A stretch of DNA of 64,000 nucleotides from an uncultured Faecalibacterium sp. (GCA_937880095.1 CALFLK010000002.1:81792-145791), one strand, 5' to 3'. Shown: positions 16,866 through 24,680, counted from the first letter of the stretch. Notes: generated by a model not told the origin, from the sequence alone. Numbers and translations: made by a program.

Positions 16866-18815
16866 TTACAGCTTCTTGAATTCCTTGTTGATGGTGTTGC
16901 CCATGATGTAGCCGTAGATCAGAGCTGCATCGAAGCCCATGCCGTACTGCTTTGCGTCCTTCTCTTCGATGGAGCCGCAAACGTCGCCAGCTGCGAACAG
17001 GCCGGGGATAATCTTCTTGTCCTCGGTCAGGACATGGCAGTCCAGGTCGATTGCCAGACCAGCGGTGGTCAGGTAGAAGGTGGGGTCAACACGGATTGCC
17101 CACAGACCGGTACGGGTCTCGATGTAGGGGCAGTTACGGCGGCCGAACTCGTCGGGCTCGCCAGCCAGAGCAGCCTTGTTGTTAGCCTCGATAGAAGCAG
17201 CCAGATCGGGCAGCTTCAGCTCTTCCATAGCAGCCTCGACAGAATCGTAGTGGACAGCCTCGCCCTTCTCGAACATAGCAACGTAGGTGTTGAAGCCGTA
17301 GGACTCGCAGTCACGAACCTTAGCAGCAGAAGCCTCGTCGAAGATGTAGTAGAAGGTGTCGCCGTTTTCGGGGTTCAGCTTAGCCTTAGCCATGGTGTAG
17401 TGGTTATCGGAAATGATGTTGCCGATGTTGTCACCATTGATGTTGACCATGATGCCAGGTGCAGAGTTGTGGATAAATGCCAGCTCGAACTTGCTCTTGT
17501 AGCTGGACAGGAATGCGGGCAGAGGACGGTTCTCGCACTCGACAACGCCGCCTGCTTCCAGACCCATGCGGATGCCGTCGCCTTCCATGGAAGAAGCGCA
17601 GTTGAAGAAGAAGTCAGCGTAGTCGGTGCAGTACTTCTTCAGCATTTCCTTGTTGCGAGCAAAACCGCCGGAAGCCAGGCAGACAGCCTTGCCGGTCAGG
17701 GTGTACTTTGCGCCGTTATCGCCTGCAGCGTGGCAGCCGATCACCTTGCCACTCTCGTCCTTGATCAGGTCGGTAGCGCTGGTGGAGTAGATGATCTTGC
17801 CCATGGGGTTGCCATCCTTGTCCTTGTACATACCGATACGGTTGACCAGGAACATCATAGCGTAGCCTGCGCCGCCTTCGTAGCAGCCGGGTGCCAGGTA
17901 CGGGGTAGCAGCGCCGTACTGGGTGCCGCCCTCGTAGTTGCCCAGGCAGTTGAAGCCGATGCCCATGCCGTGCATCCAGTCAACCAGATCACCAGCGTAG
18001 GTGTACTGCTGGGTCATGTAGGGCATTTCGCCGTTGTAGAAGTCAGCACGATGATACTTTTCGTTGGTCTTCCAGAAGTTCATCATGTTCTCCAGGTTGC
18101 CCATAGCAGAAGCGCGGTAGCTGCCGTCAACGTCGAAGTTGGTCTGCAGCTTGGAGCCTGCGGTAGCAACGCCGCCGTAGGTCATGGACATAGAACCGCC
18201 GGGAATGTCGCGCTTCTCAACCAGAATAACGGTCTTGCCTTCCTCCAGCAGACGAGCAGCAGCAACCAGACCGGAAGTACCTGCACCGATGATGATAACA
18301 TCAGCGCTGTCCTCGATCTCCTCGTTAGAGGTTTCGGGGGTGATCTCAGCAGAGAAGTCGTCTACGTTGTAGCCGGACTGCTTGATTGCTTCCTTAACAG
18401 CGCTCTTGATTGCCATAGAAGTGACAGAGCTGCCGCGCAGGTTGGGCACGTTGACGCTCTGGTACTTAACGATAGCAGCGGGGATACGGGTGCAAGCGTA
18501 GTTGCCGATACCCATGGTCTCCTCGTGGCTCAGCACTTCGCAAGCTGCGATGGTGCCGTTCATCATGGTGGTAGCAACGTGGATCATGCCTTCGTGGCCG
18601 ACTACGGAAGTAACGTACTTGCCGTCAACCGGGGAAGAGGGAATCTGTGCTTCCTGATTATCAGCAGAAGCAGAGCTGCCGGAAGCGACAGAAGAGCCGC
18701 CATTGGTAGCAGCGCTGTCGGTGTTGCCGCAAGCGGTCAGCAGGCTGGCAGCAGCGATACCAGCGGTACCGACAGCAGCGCCCTTCATAAAATTACGACG
18801 AGAAATCTTACTCAT
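16866..18815 (-). CDS. Tat-exported FMN-binding/FAD-dependent reductase (fumarate reductase-like flavoprotein)
   Basis: 649-residue extracytoplasmic flavoprotein. The N-terminus has a Tat motif S-R-R-N-F-M-K followed by a hydrophobic stretch and a lipobox-like L-L-T-A-C, so it is probably a Tat-exported lipoprotein. An FMN-binding domain follows (about 60-135, with RGSSVTSMAI where the flavin is attached through Thr/Ser), then a FAD_binding_2 domain starting DVIIIGAGTSGLVAAARLL. Enzymes of this build reduce fumarate, urocanate, cinnamates or other external acceptors. GAAGGA precedes the ATG. A LysR gene is divergent and likely controls it in response to the substrate. The acceptor is unknown. 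Confidence 0.9.
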   Translation of the reverse strand: MSKISRRNFMKGAAVGTAGIAAASLLTACGNTDSAATNGGSSVASGSSASADNQEAQIPSSPVDGKYVTSVVGHEGMIHVATTMMNGTIAACEVLSHEETMGIGNYACTRIPAAIVKYQSVNVPNLRGSSVTSMAIKSAVKEAIKQSGYNVDDFSAEITPETSNEEIEDSADVIIIGAGTSGLVAAARLLEEGKTVILVEKRDIPGGSMSMTYGGVATAGSKLQTNFDVDGSYRASAMGNLENMMNFWKTNEKYHRADFYNGEMPYMTQQYTYAGDLVDWMHGMGIGFNCLGNYEGGTQYGAATPYLAPGCYEGGAGYAMMFLVNRIGMYKDKDGNPMGKIIYSTSATDLIKDESGKVIGCHAAGDNGAKYTLTGKAVCLASGGFARNKEMLKKYCTDYADFFFNCASSMEGDGIRMGLEAGGVVECENRPLPAFLSSYKSKFELAFIHNSAPGIMVNINGDNIGNIISDNHYTMAKAKLNPENGDTFYYIFDEASAAKVRDCESYGFNTYVAMFEKGEAVHYDSVEAAMEELKLPDLAASIEANNKAALAGEPDEFGRRNCPYIETRTGLWAIRVDPTFYLTTAGLAIDLDCHVLTEDKKIIPGLFAAGDVCGSIEEKDAKQYGMGFDAALIYGYIMGNTINKEFKKL

Positions 18816-18902
18816 AGGAACTTCCTTCTTTCCATATAAAGTGTGTGAAAATCTTGTTTGTGTGACAGCATTGTTTTTTTTTCGACAAAGCCGTGTGCAT
18901 CC

Positions 18903-18931
18903 ATGATACACGAAACCGACCGGTTTGTGAA
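18903..18931 (-). promoter_or_regulatory. Promoter of the flavoprotein gene
   Basis: Read on the minus strand: TTCACA, 17 bases, TATCAT. The spacer contains AAACC-N4-GGTTT (18913-18926), a possible operator. Confidence 0.65.
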
Positions 18932-18950
18932 ATTGAAAAAAGTAGTTTAC

Positions 18951-18969
18951 TTATAAAGTTGTTTTATAA
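18951..18969. promoter_or_regulatory. Probable LysR operator
   Basis: TTATAAA-N5-TTTATAA is a perfect inverted repeat with seven-base arms, lying between the divergent flavoprotein and LysR genes. LysR proteins bind such T-N11-A dyads. Confidence 0.5.
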
Positions 18970-19041
18970 ACGAACTGTCTATAATAGAGTTTTTGTTATA
19001 ATAAAAGAAAACAAGACCATAGAAGGGGGAATGATAAAAAA

Positions 19042-19947
19042 ATGACGATTCATCAATTACGATGCTTTATTGCAGTTGCAGAAGAACTGAATTTCAGCGC
19101 AGCAGCGGCGCGTCTGTTTACAACCCAGCCGTCCATTACTTATCAAATCAGTTCATTAGAGAAAGAAACCGGCTTGCATTTGTTTGAGCGTACCACCCGC
19201 CACACCAAACTCACCCCGGCGGGAAATGCGTTTTATCACGATGTTAAACACATCCCGGATTATTATGACGAATCGGTAGAAAAAGCAAAGATCATTCAAA
19301 CCACAGGTCATTCCCGTCTGGTGGTTGGTCTGCGTAAATTGTTCGATTATGATTCTATGGCGCAGACAGTGATGCTGTTTCAAAAGCAATATCCGAATGT
19401 GGTGGTGGATATCATCCCGCAGGATAATTTCCGCCCGCTGGATGAGCTGCGCTCCGGTAAACTGGACGTGGGCTTTTTCTATAACATTGAGCACAGCAAT
19501 GCGCCGGATATTGTGTTTTATCCCATTTTTACCATGCCGTATCATGTGTGGATGCACCCGGATAATCCGCTTGCCCAAAAGAAAGAGCTGCATTTGGCAG
19601 ATTTGAAGGACCAGCCGGTGGTCACATCGGATTCGTACGAAAGCTATCTGTATGCCTGCCGTGGTCCCTCTGTCAAAGAGCTTCTGGATGCGGGCGCAGA
19701 TGTAAGCTGTTCGGTACCTAGCATGGAGGGCGCATTGGTGCGGATTCAGATGAATGCAGGTGTTGCGATCATCCCTTGTCTGGAGGATGCGGGTATTCCG
19801 GGAATCTGTCGCGTCAAACTGATCGACTACGACCCCATGCAGGTAGAAATCGGCGTCCTGCGCAACAACGACCGCATGGATGTACAGAGCTTTGTAGACA
19901 TCTCAAAAGCGTATTATGACAAGCTGCAAAGTGAAAAAACCGTGTAA
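19042..19947 (+). CDS. LysR family transcriptional regulator
   Basis: 301-residue regulator with an N-terminal winged HTH (residues 1-60; MTIHQLRCFIAVAEELNFSA, then the recognition helix PSITYQISSLEKETG) and a periplasmic-binding-like effector domain (about 90-290). It is divergently transcribed from the flavoprotein gene with a 226-base intergenic region that holds two dyads, so it probably activates that gene when its substrate is present. The ATG follows GAAGGGGGAATG. Two TATAAT boxes occur upstream at 18980 and 18997. Confidence 0.92.
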   Translation: MTIHQLRCFIAVAEELNFSAAAARLFTTQPSITYQISSLEKETGLHLFERTTRHTKLTPAGNAFYHDVKHIPDYYDESVEKAKIIQTTGHSRLVVGLRKLFDYDSMAQTVMLFQKQYPNVVVDIIPQDNFRPLDELRSGKLDVGFFYNIEHSNAPDIVFYPIFTMPYHVWMHPDNPLAQKKELHLADLKDQPVVTSDSYESYLYACRGPSVKELLDAGADVSCSVPSMEGALVRIQMNAGVAIIPCLEDAGIPGICRVKLIDYDPMQVEIGVLRNNDRMDVQSFVDISKAYYDKLQSEKTV

Positions 19948-20000
19948 AAAGCTTTGCAAAGGGTTCAAAAGCCGATAAAAGTTTGTACATATATTTCCGG

Positions 20001-20006
20001 TATACT
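20001..20006 (+). promoter_or_regulatory. -10 element of the structured RNA
   Basis: TATACT, with no good -35 at 16-18 bases; the transcript would start near 20012. Confidence 0.45.
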
Positions 20007-20011
20007 ATAGC

Positions 20012-20239
20012 CATTGAAGATCCATTGCAAAACATTTGGAAACGGCAAATGCCGTAGCTTCATACTTACTGACCGTGCTCCCGTGACAGGCCATTCGGCA
20101 AGGGAGACGGCAGACAACCAACAACCTCCTGCATCGCAGGAGTTTCTATAAGGATGCCGGTTTTTATCCTCCTTTCTTTTTCCGGCAGATTCCGAACAAT
20201 GCAAAAAGTCCCCTGTCGTGTAAGCGGCAGGGGATTTTT
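20012..20239 (+). ncRNA. Structured non-coding RNA, possibly 6S-like
   Basis: The 436-base gap between LysR and the MraY-like gene contains a promoter-like TATACT, then about 190 bases of folded sequence and a terminator. Ends pair: TTGCA (near 20024) with TGCAA (near 20199) and TTTGGAA with TTCCGAA. An apical stem pairs CTCCC with GGGAG, and CTCCTGC with GCAGGAG forms a small hairpin in the 3' half. A long closed rod with an internal bubble and a 3' bubble hairpin is the plan of 6S RNA, and size fits. Two CCTCC motifs look like anti-Shine-Dalgarno sequence, an alternative reading as a regulatory sRNA. No open frame of note. Class is uncertain. Confidence 0.5.
20203..20239 (+). terminator. 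Terminator of the structured RNA
   Basis: TCCCCTG pairs with CAGGGGA, with A and T runs on either side. Confidence 0.85.
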
Positions 20240-20306
20240 GCGTGGATATCTGGCGCGCATCGTGATATTATATATAAGGTAGATTCTTTCAGTCTGCCGC
20301 ATTCGA

Positions 20307-20335
20307 TTGATTTTTCCGGGGCGTCGTGTTACAAT
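20307..20335 (+). promoter_or_regulatory. Sigma-A promoter of the MraY-like gene
   Basis: TTGATT, 17 bases, TACAAT, about 50 bases before the start codon. Confidence 0.8.
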
Positions 20336-20383
20336 GCAGCCCGGAAGCGTCTATTCGAAATATATCAGGAAGAGGAAAATAGT

Positions 20384-21337
20384 ATGGTGAATTATCTGAT
20401 GCAATTTATGGATGGGAGCCGCATCAATGTGCTGGCAGCCCTGGTCAGTTTTGGGCTGACATTTTTGATGATTGAATTGTTCCGCAACAAACTGCCGCAG
20501 GACCACGGCCGTCAGTTTGCGGTCAATGGCGCGCTGTCCAAGGGCAAAGCCCGTGGTGCAGGTCTGCTGTTTGTGCTGTGCATGGCGCTGTGTGCGCTGG
20601 CATTTACGCCGTTCTCGGTGGAGCTTGCCATCTATATGCTGCTGCTGGTAGCCTCGATGCTTAGCGGCTATCTGGACGATGCAGCCGACACCCCGTGGAA
20701 TGAATATAAAAAAGGTCTGATCGATTTCATCATTGCTATCGTAGCGGGCACCACATATCTGTATTTTAACGGAACCAGCGTTCACTTCCTGGCATGGACC
20801 TTTGAGCTGCCTTACATGGTTTATCTGGTGCTGGCAATCATCCTGATTTGGGTTGCCATCAACGTAGTCAACTGCACCGACGGTGTAGACGGTCTGTCCG
20901 GTGTGATGTCCATGATTACAATGGGGACCTTCCTGATGGCTTTCCATGAGGAGCTGGGCTCTTTTGCTACCGTTGTTGTGGTAGTTATGGCATCTGTTGC
21001 AGCCTATCTGTGGCGCAATGCATCTCCGTCCTCTGTAATGATGGGTGACGCAGGCAGCCGTGCGCTGGGCTTCTTTGTGGCTGTGCTGTCCATGAAGAGC
21101 GGCCATCCCTTTGCTTTTGTGCTGGCAGCGCTGGTGTTTATTCTGGATGGTGGCTTGGGCATTTTGAAAATCAGCCTGAAGCGCTTTTTGAAAATCTGGA
21201 TTCTGAAAGACATTCGTACTCCGCTGCATGACCATGCCCGCAAGAACTGCGGCTGGTCGGATGCACAGGTCGTGATTCGCTTTGCACTGCTGCAGATGCT
21301 GGTAAGTGCGGTTCTGTTGCTGATGACTGGTTGCTGA
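20384..21337 (+). CDS. MraY/WecA-family phospho-sugar transferase, MraY-like
   Basis: Polytopic membrane enzyme (317 residues, about ten hydrophobic segments) that loads a phospho-sugar onto undecaprenyl phosphate. Signature sites are present: LDDAAD (catalytic DDxxD/N loop, about 104-108), NVVNCTDGVDGLSG and GDAGSRALG. The C-terminal loop reads T-P-L-H-D-H-A-R-K-N-C-G-W-S, closer to MraY (P-I-H-H-H-F-E-x-x-G-W-S) than to WecA/TagO, so lipid I synthesis is the best guess. It stands alone, outside any division/cell-wall cluster, with its own promoter and terminator. A teichoic-acid or glycan role is the alternative. Confidence 0.75.
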   Translation: MVNYLMQFMDGSRINVLAALVSFGLTFLMIELFRNKLPQDHGRQFAVNGALSKGKARGAGLLFVLCMALCALAFTPFSVELAIYMLLLVASMLSGYLDDAADTPWNEYKKGLIDFIIAIVAGTTYLYFNGTSVHFLAWTFELPYMVYLVLAIILIWVAINVVNCTDGVDGLSGVMSMITMGTFLMAFHEELGSFATVVVVVMASVAAYLWRNASPSSVMMGDAGSRALGFFVAVLSMKSGHPFAFVLAALVFILDGGLGILKISLKRFLKIWILKDIRTPLHDHARKNCGWSDAQVVIRFALLQMLVSAVLLLMTGC

Positions 21338-21409
21338 GCGCAATAGAAAAAGCCGATGTCTGATGCGGAAAAACCAGAGCAGTGGGTGTTTAGAAAATTA
21401 AAAAGAAAA

Positions 21410-21444
21410 CGGAGGGTATCTCGTTTGAGATGCCCTCCGTTTTG
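21410..21444. terminator. Terminator after the MraY-like gene
   Basis: CGGAGGG-T-ATCTC pairs with GAGAT-G-CCCTCCG, followed by TTTTG; also placed to serve the convergent small gene. Confidence 0.9.
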
Positions 21445-21470
21445 TTTTATGGATGCACTGTAAATAACGC

Positions 21471-21620
21471 TTAATGATTGGTTTTATTGTTTTGAATGGC
21501 ATAAACAATGCATCCGGTAACGGCTGCAGCAGTTGCAAGAATACAGCCTGCAAGATCCAAGAAGCATCCAAGATACCCGACGACGAATACGATCACTGCT
21601 GAAAGAATGGCTTGTTTCAT
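21471..21620 (-). CDS. Small membrane protein, 49 residues
   Basis: Unrecognised family. The open frame starts with ATG at 21620, preceded by AAAGGAG 7 bases upstream, and encodes 49 residues with two hydrophobic stretches (about 4-20 and 22-42) separated by a short G-C-F-L-D turn. The short polar tail ends NNKTNH. The good ribosome binding site and neighbouring terminator support expression. Function unknown; it opens a run of small minus-strand membrane-protein genes. Confidence 0.6.
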   Translation of the reverse strand: MKQAILSAVIVFVVGYLGCFLDLAGCILATAAAVTGCIVYAIQNNKTNH

Positions 21621-21743
21621 TTTGCACTCCTTTCGAAAGACAGGTTTCTCCTTCTGATTTGATTATAATGCGAGGAATGACAAAAAGACAAAGGTACTTG
21701 TAAATTACTTGGCTGTAACGGCGATTCGAATGTGTGGAACAGA

Positions 21744-22133
21744 TTATCGGTTTTGCAGGATAGACTGATGGATTTTTTCAATTTGCTTTGCCATATATTC
21801 ATTTCCGCCCTTCTTATAGTAACGAATCCCAAAGAAAACGGCATACAAAGCCCCGAAAAGCAAAGAAAGCACCAATGTGTTCTCAAAATGCAAAAGATGC
21901 AGGAGTCCGTATACGGCAAGGGAAGAAACAGCAATCGAAAAAATCGCAATTCCAATAAGGATGGGCGTTATCTTTTTGGTACGCCATGTGAGAAACCAGT
22001 TGCCCCATTGGGCAGCGTCAAAGTGCGACAGTTTGCCCTTGATCCAGAAAAGCAGCAAAATGGTTCCCACAGCAATGGCCTTGCATAGTAGAACAGCTGC
22101 GGCGAAAACAGCCAAAAGCTTCAATAGCGTCAT
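21744..22133 (-). CDS. Hypothetical membrane protein, 129 residues
   Basis: No family recognised. Hydrophobic segments lie at about 4-28, 56-78 and 84-102, with a cytoplasmic tail ending in a charged helix (KKGGNEYMAKQIEKIHQSIL). GAAAGGAA lies 6 bases before the ATG at 22133. The gene is separated from the next minus-strand gene by about 190 bases that include that gene's terminator, so it is probably transcribed alone. Confidence 0.6.
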   Translation of the reverse strand: MTLLKLLAVFAAAVLLCKAIAVGTILLLFWIKGKLSHFDAAQWGNWFLTWRTKKITPILIGIAIFSIAVSSLAVYGLLHLLHFENTLVLSLLFGALYAVFFGIRYYKKGGNEYMAKQIEKIHQSILQNR

Positions 22134-22231
22134 GTTTATATTCCTTTCGATGATAGCAAATCGGTATGGGATAATTCTATCCTGCGTTTGCGACAGATTT
22201 GTTGCTTTGCAGAAACTTTCTCGTACAAAAG

Positions 22232-22278
22232 AAAAAAGAACCCGCACAGCACAAACACAAGGCTGTGTCGAGTTCTTC
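22232..22278 (-). terminator. Terminator of the 22326-22625 gene
   Basis: On the minus strand an interrupted stem AAGAA-C-TCG / CGG-G-TTCTT with an inner ACAGC/GCTGT leads into six T residues. Confidence 0.7.
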
Positions 22279-22325
22279 TGCAAAATCTTTGCGGGTTGTA
22301 TCAAACCCCGGCGGAAGCGCGGACG

Positions 22326-22625
22326 TTACTTGTTGTTGCGGAAAACCCGGAACAGGGTAATCAGTGTGTTAGTCACCAACATGACGATTACATACAGCGT
22401 CAATACTTTATGCAGGGTAGGGGTAACATCCAGCAGAGCGCTGTAATCTTCGATGCGCACAAAACCAAAGGTTGCGGCATGGCAGAAATATGCCGTCAGC
22501 GCAACAAATGAAGCGGACAGCATGGGCATACATTGCGCCAGAGGGCTGTTTTTGCGCATCAAGGTGAAATTGCAAACCGTACAAAGAACACTTGCGATGC
22601 CGAAACAGATGATGACCAGGAACAT
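22326..22625 (-). CDS. Hypothetical membrane protein, 99 residues
   Basis: Unrecognised. About three hydrophobic segments (2-20, 33-55, 68-92) and a basic C-terminus RVFRNNK. AAAGGAG lies 9 bases before the ATG, and an excellent promoter and a terminator bracket it, so it is a monocistronic unit. Function cannot be inferred. Confidence 0.65.
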   Translation of the reverse strand: MFLVIICFGIASVLCTVCNFTLMRKNSPLAQCMPMLSASFVALTAYFCHAATFGFVRIEDYSALLDVTPTLHKVLTLYVIVMLVTNTLITLFRVFRNNK

Positions 22626-22681
22626 GATAGAACACTCCTTTTCTATAACTGTAGTGCCGATATCCGCTTTCTGTTACGGCG

Positions 22682-22710
22682 ATTATAGCACGAGATGTAT
22701 TCTAAATCAA
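22682..22710 (-). promoter_or_regulatory. Promoter of the 22326-22625 gene
   Basis: Minus strand: TTGATT, 17 bases, TATAAT. Confidence 0.85.
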
Positions 22711-22771
22711 GTGATAATTTCTGTTTAACAATAAAATTGTGCTGATAGTAGGGATACTGCGTCCCGAAAAA

Positions 22772-22811
22772 AGAAAGACCGGTACGGTAGAAAACCGCAT
22801 CGGTCTTTTTG
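22772..22811 (-). terminator. Terminator of the PadR/HAAS operon
   Basis: AAAGACCG pairs with CGGTCTTT, with an inner CGGT/ACCG stem; T-rich on the minus strand. Confidence 0.8.
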
Positions 22812-22910
22812 TTCTTATTGTTAGGGCAGACCAGAACGCTGGAAAGCCCATCTTTTGCCGCAAAGGCTTTGTGAAATCAGTGTTTTCTCAAGTGACGCAG
22901 AATCGTATCG

Positions 22911-23417
22911 TTAATCTTCGTCCGTCTTGTCTTTTGAGCGGGGTTTCAGGTGTCCCAACAGGTAAAAGACAACCAGTCCGCCCACAATCAAAAGCACAGG
23001 AATGATTTTATCCGTCCAAGCGGATACAGCGTCAGATGTGACAAATACAGCAGTAGGACCGTCTGCCTCACTGATTACAGACACAATACCCGTTTCCAGC
23101 AGGTGCAAACGATACAGCAGCCCAAGACCGATTGCAGACAGCGCAAGCCCTGCAAAACGCCAAGGGCTTTTCCGATAGGCAAAGTCCGCCATTTCGGCGT
23201 TCAGGCTGTCTGCTACCTGTTTGGGGGTACCCATGTCTGCCATGATTGCTTCGTAGCTTTCGCCTGCCTCGTGGCGTGCGCAAACGCCGCTTACAAGGTC
23301 CAGCATGACCTGTGCTTTTACTTTGAACGGCAGGTGCAAATGCCATTCGATACGGTTCATATAGCGCTTGATCGGCGGCAGAAAACGAACTTCCTGCCCT
23401 TTGTACTTAAATTTCAT
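22911..23417 (-). CDS. HAAS/DUF1700-like membrane protein, PadR partner
   Basis: 168-residue protein. The N-terminal half is a soluble helical domain (VKAQVMLDLVSGVCARHEAGESYEAIMADMGTP... resembles the HAAS signalling domain that accompanies PadR regulators), followed by two hydrophobic segments (about 72-92 and 133-155). AGGAGG is 6 bases before the ATG at 23417; an ATG two codons earlier abuts it and is unlikely. The start lies inside the PadR gene (11-base overlap). PadR-HAAS pairs usually sense envelope or drug stress, an inference here. Confidence 0.7.
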   Translation of the reverse strand: MKFKYKGQEVRFLPPIKRYMNRIEWHLHLPFKVKAQVMLDLVSGVCARHEAGESYEAIMADMGTPKQVADSLNAEMADFAYRKSPWRFAGLALSAIGLGLLYRLHLLETGIVSVISEADGPTAVFVTSDAVSAWTDKIIPVLLIVGGLVVFYLLGHLKPRSKDKTDED

Positions 23418-23769
23418 GGTCATCCTCCTGATTCAAAATGAAAGCGACGTCGGATTGAAAGGTCTGCCAGATTTCTTTCTGGTGTTCCAGACGTTCCAGA
23501 CCTGCGGGTGTGATGGTGTACACTTTTTTGGGTGCTGCACGTCCGGTTTCGGTTTGCCAGCCGGATTCCAATAGTTTTTCTTCTTCCAGACGGTACAAAA
23601 TCGGGTAGAGTGTGCCTTCTTTTACGCCTAATGTACCACCCGGCACGTTGGAAAGGCGGGTCAGCAGATCATAACCATAATTGGGTTTCTGACTGAGCAG
23701 TTTCAGTACCAGCATTTCCATGACGCCTTTTTTGATTTGCCGCGCGAAGCGGTCTTCCTGCATGGGCAT
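23407..23769 (-). CDS. PadR family transcriptional regulator
   Basis: 120-residue regulator of the short PadR type: winged helix with QIKKGVMEMLVLKLLSQKPNYGYDLL, the wing region GTLYPILYRLEEEKLLES, and a C-terminal dimerisation helix. It is first in a two-gene operon with a membrane HAAS protein. A perfect consensus promoter and a 25-base dyad overlapping its start point indicate autorepression. A weak GGAAA site precedes the ATG at 23769; M at 23763 is an alternative start. Confidence 0.9.
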   Translation of the reverse strand: MPMQEDRFARQIKKGVMEMLVLKLLSQKPNYGYDLLTRLSNVPGGTLGVKEGTLYPILYRLEEEKLLESGWQTETGRAAPKKVYTITPAGLERLEHQKEIWQTFQSDVAFILNQEDDHEI

Positions 23770-23789
23770 AGACTTACATTTCCTTTCCT

Positions 23790-23814
23790 ATGTATTTAGG
23801 ATTACTAAACACAT
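23790..23814. promoter_or_regulatory. PadR operator dyad
   Basis: ATGTATTTAG-N5-CTAAACACAT: ten-base arms with one mismatch, directly downstream of and touching the padR -10 box. Confidence 0.7.
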
Positions 23815-23841
23815 AGTATCACGTTGTAATACAGCTGTCAA
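23813..23841 (-). promoter_or_regulatory. Promoter of the PadR operon
   Basis: Minus strand: perfect TTGACA, 17 bases, TACTAT. Confidence 0.88.
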
Positions 23842-23874
23842 TAGAAAAGAATGGTGCGGATTGATTGACTTGTA

Positions 23875-23914
23875 TAAAAAAGAGGGCGGCACCATCCATG
23901 CAGCCCTCTTTTTG
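23875..23914 (-). terminator. Terminator of the XRE/membrane protein operon
   Basis: AAAGAGGGC pairs with GCCCTCTTT around a 15-base loop. Confidence 0.8.
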
Positions 23915-23927
23915 AGATAGAGAATAT

Positions 23928-24371
23928 TTAATACTTTTTCATCAGGTGGCGGAAGATGATCTGTCCGCTGATGAGCTGCAAAACCATATACAAGCCCAGA
24001 TACAGAATCAATAGCTTTCCACTCTGAATGATTTGCAAAGCGTCCAGCACAGCGAAAAGCACGGTTGCTCCAGCAGTGACGCAAAGACCAAGCGCATATA
24101 CATATTGCGCTGTCTTACCGCGAACTTTTTCCTTTAGTTCATCCTGCAGTTCGATGCGCTCCTGATCCAGCTTTTCCTGATAGCGCTGCTGGTTCTTCGG
24201 AGATGCCCAGTAGCAGTATTTTGTAATCATCAAAACACCCGGACAAATGCCTGCTCCGGCAAAGCCGCAAAGCAAGCCTTCCAAGGGAGTGTCTGTCAAC
24301 AATGCAGCAATCAAAAATGCAATGCCGGCAAGCGTGTATAAGATACCTACAACTAAATTACTCTTTTTCAT
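23928..24371 (-). CDS. Hypothetical membrane protein, XRE partner
   Basis: 147-residue protein with two N-terminal hydrophobic segments (about 5-25 and 32-50), a charged coiled-coil-like cytoplasmic stretch (NQQRYQEKLDQERIELQDELKEK) and two more hydrophobic segments (about 88-110 and 118-138). It starts inside the XRE gene (14-base overlap), and GAAAGGAA precedes the ATG. Such XRE plus four-span membrane protein pairs are frequent in Firmicutes; function unknown. Confidence 0.65.
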   Translation of the reverse strand: MKKSNLVVGILYTLAGIAFLIAALLTDTPLEGLLCGFAGAGICPGVLMITKYCYWASPKNQQRYQEKLDQERIELQDELKEKVRGKTAQYVYALGLCVTAGATVLFAVLDALQIIQSGKLLILYLGLYMVLQLISGQIIFRHLMKKY

Positions 24372-24573
24372 TTTTGGGATTCCTTTCGTGCAAAAATACT
24401 TCTTCGATTTTCTTGTCGAAAAAGTCGGCGATGGTGAATGCGAGCTCCAAAGAAGGATTGTACTTTCCATTTTCGATGGAGCTTACGGTCTGTCGGGATA
24501 CCCGAATGGCTTTAGCAAATTCTTCTTGATTCAGACCAAGCTCTTTTCGGAATGCTTCTACTTTGTTTTCCAT
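24358..24573 (-). CDS. XRE family regulator
   Basis: 71-residue single-domain HTH protein: V-E-A-F-R-K-E-L-G-L-N-Q-E-E-F-A, recognition region VSRQTVSSIENGKYNPSLEL. The ATG at 24573 is preferred, because AAAGGA is 8 bases upstream and the protein then starts as family members usually do; an ATG three codons earlier lies inside that site. An 18-base palindrome over its promoter start region is an obvious operator, so it probably represses itself and its membrane partner. Confidence 0.88.
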   Translation of the reverse strand: MENKVEAFRKELGLNQEEFAKAIRVSRQTVSSIENGKYNPSLELAFTIADFFDKKIEEVFLHERNPKNEKE

Positions 24574-24589
24574 GGGATTCATCCTTTCG

Positions 24590-24607
24590 TGTAAAGGCTC
24601 CTTTACA
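24590..24607. promoter_or_regulatory. XRE operator palindrome
   Basis: TGTAAAGG-CT-CCTTTACA, perfect eight-base arms just downstream of the -10; a further TGTAAAGGA half-site (minus strand) lies at 24644-24652 upstream of the -35. Confidence 0.75.
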
Positions 24608-24612
24608 ATCGA

Positions 24613-24640
24613 AGTATAACACAGAATGATGAAATGTCAA
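24613..24640 (-). promoter_or_regulatory. Promoter of the XRE operon
   Basis: Minus strand: TTGACA, 16 bases, TATACT, flanked by the palindrome and the half-site. Confidence 0.85.
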
Positions 24641-24680
24641 GTTTCCTTTACATAGAGGCGAAACATCTGCTCTGTGGCAA

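Noticed and set aside
17034..18839. A 601-codon frame on the + strand opposite the flavoprotein gene
   Set aside because: Val/Ala/His-rich, no motifs, no ribosome binding site; the minus strand has unmistakable Tat, FMN and FAD motifs.
20012..20239. SRP RNA, tmRNA or RNase P RNA as identity of the structured RNA
   Set aside because: The conserved GGAAG-type SRP loop, the tRNA-like ends of tmRNA and the RNase P core sequences are not seen.
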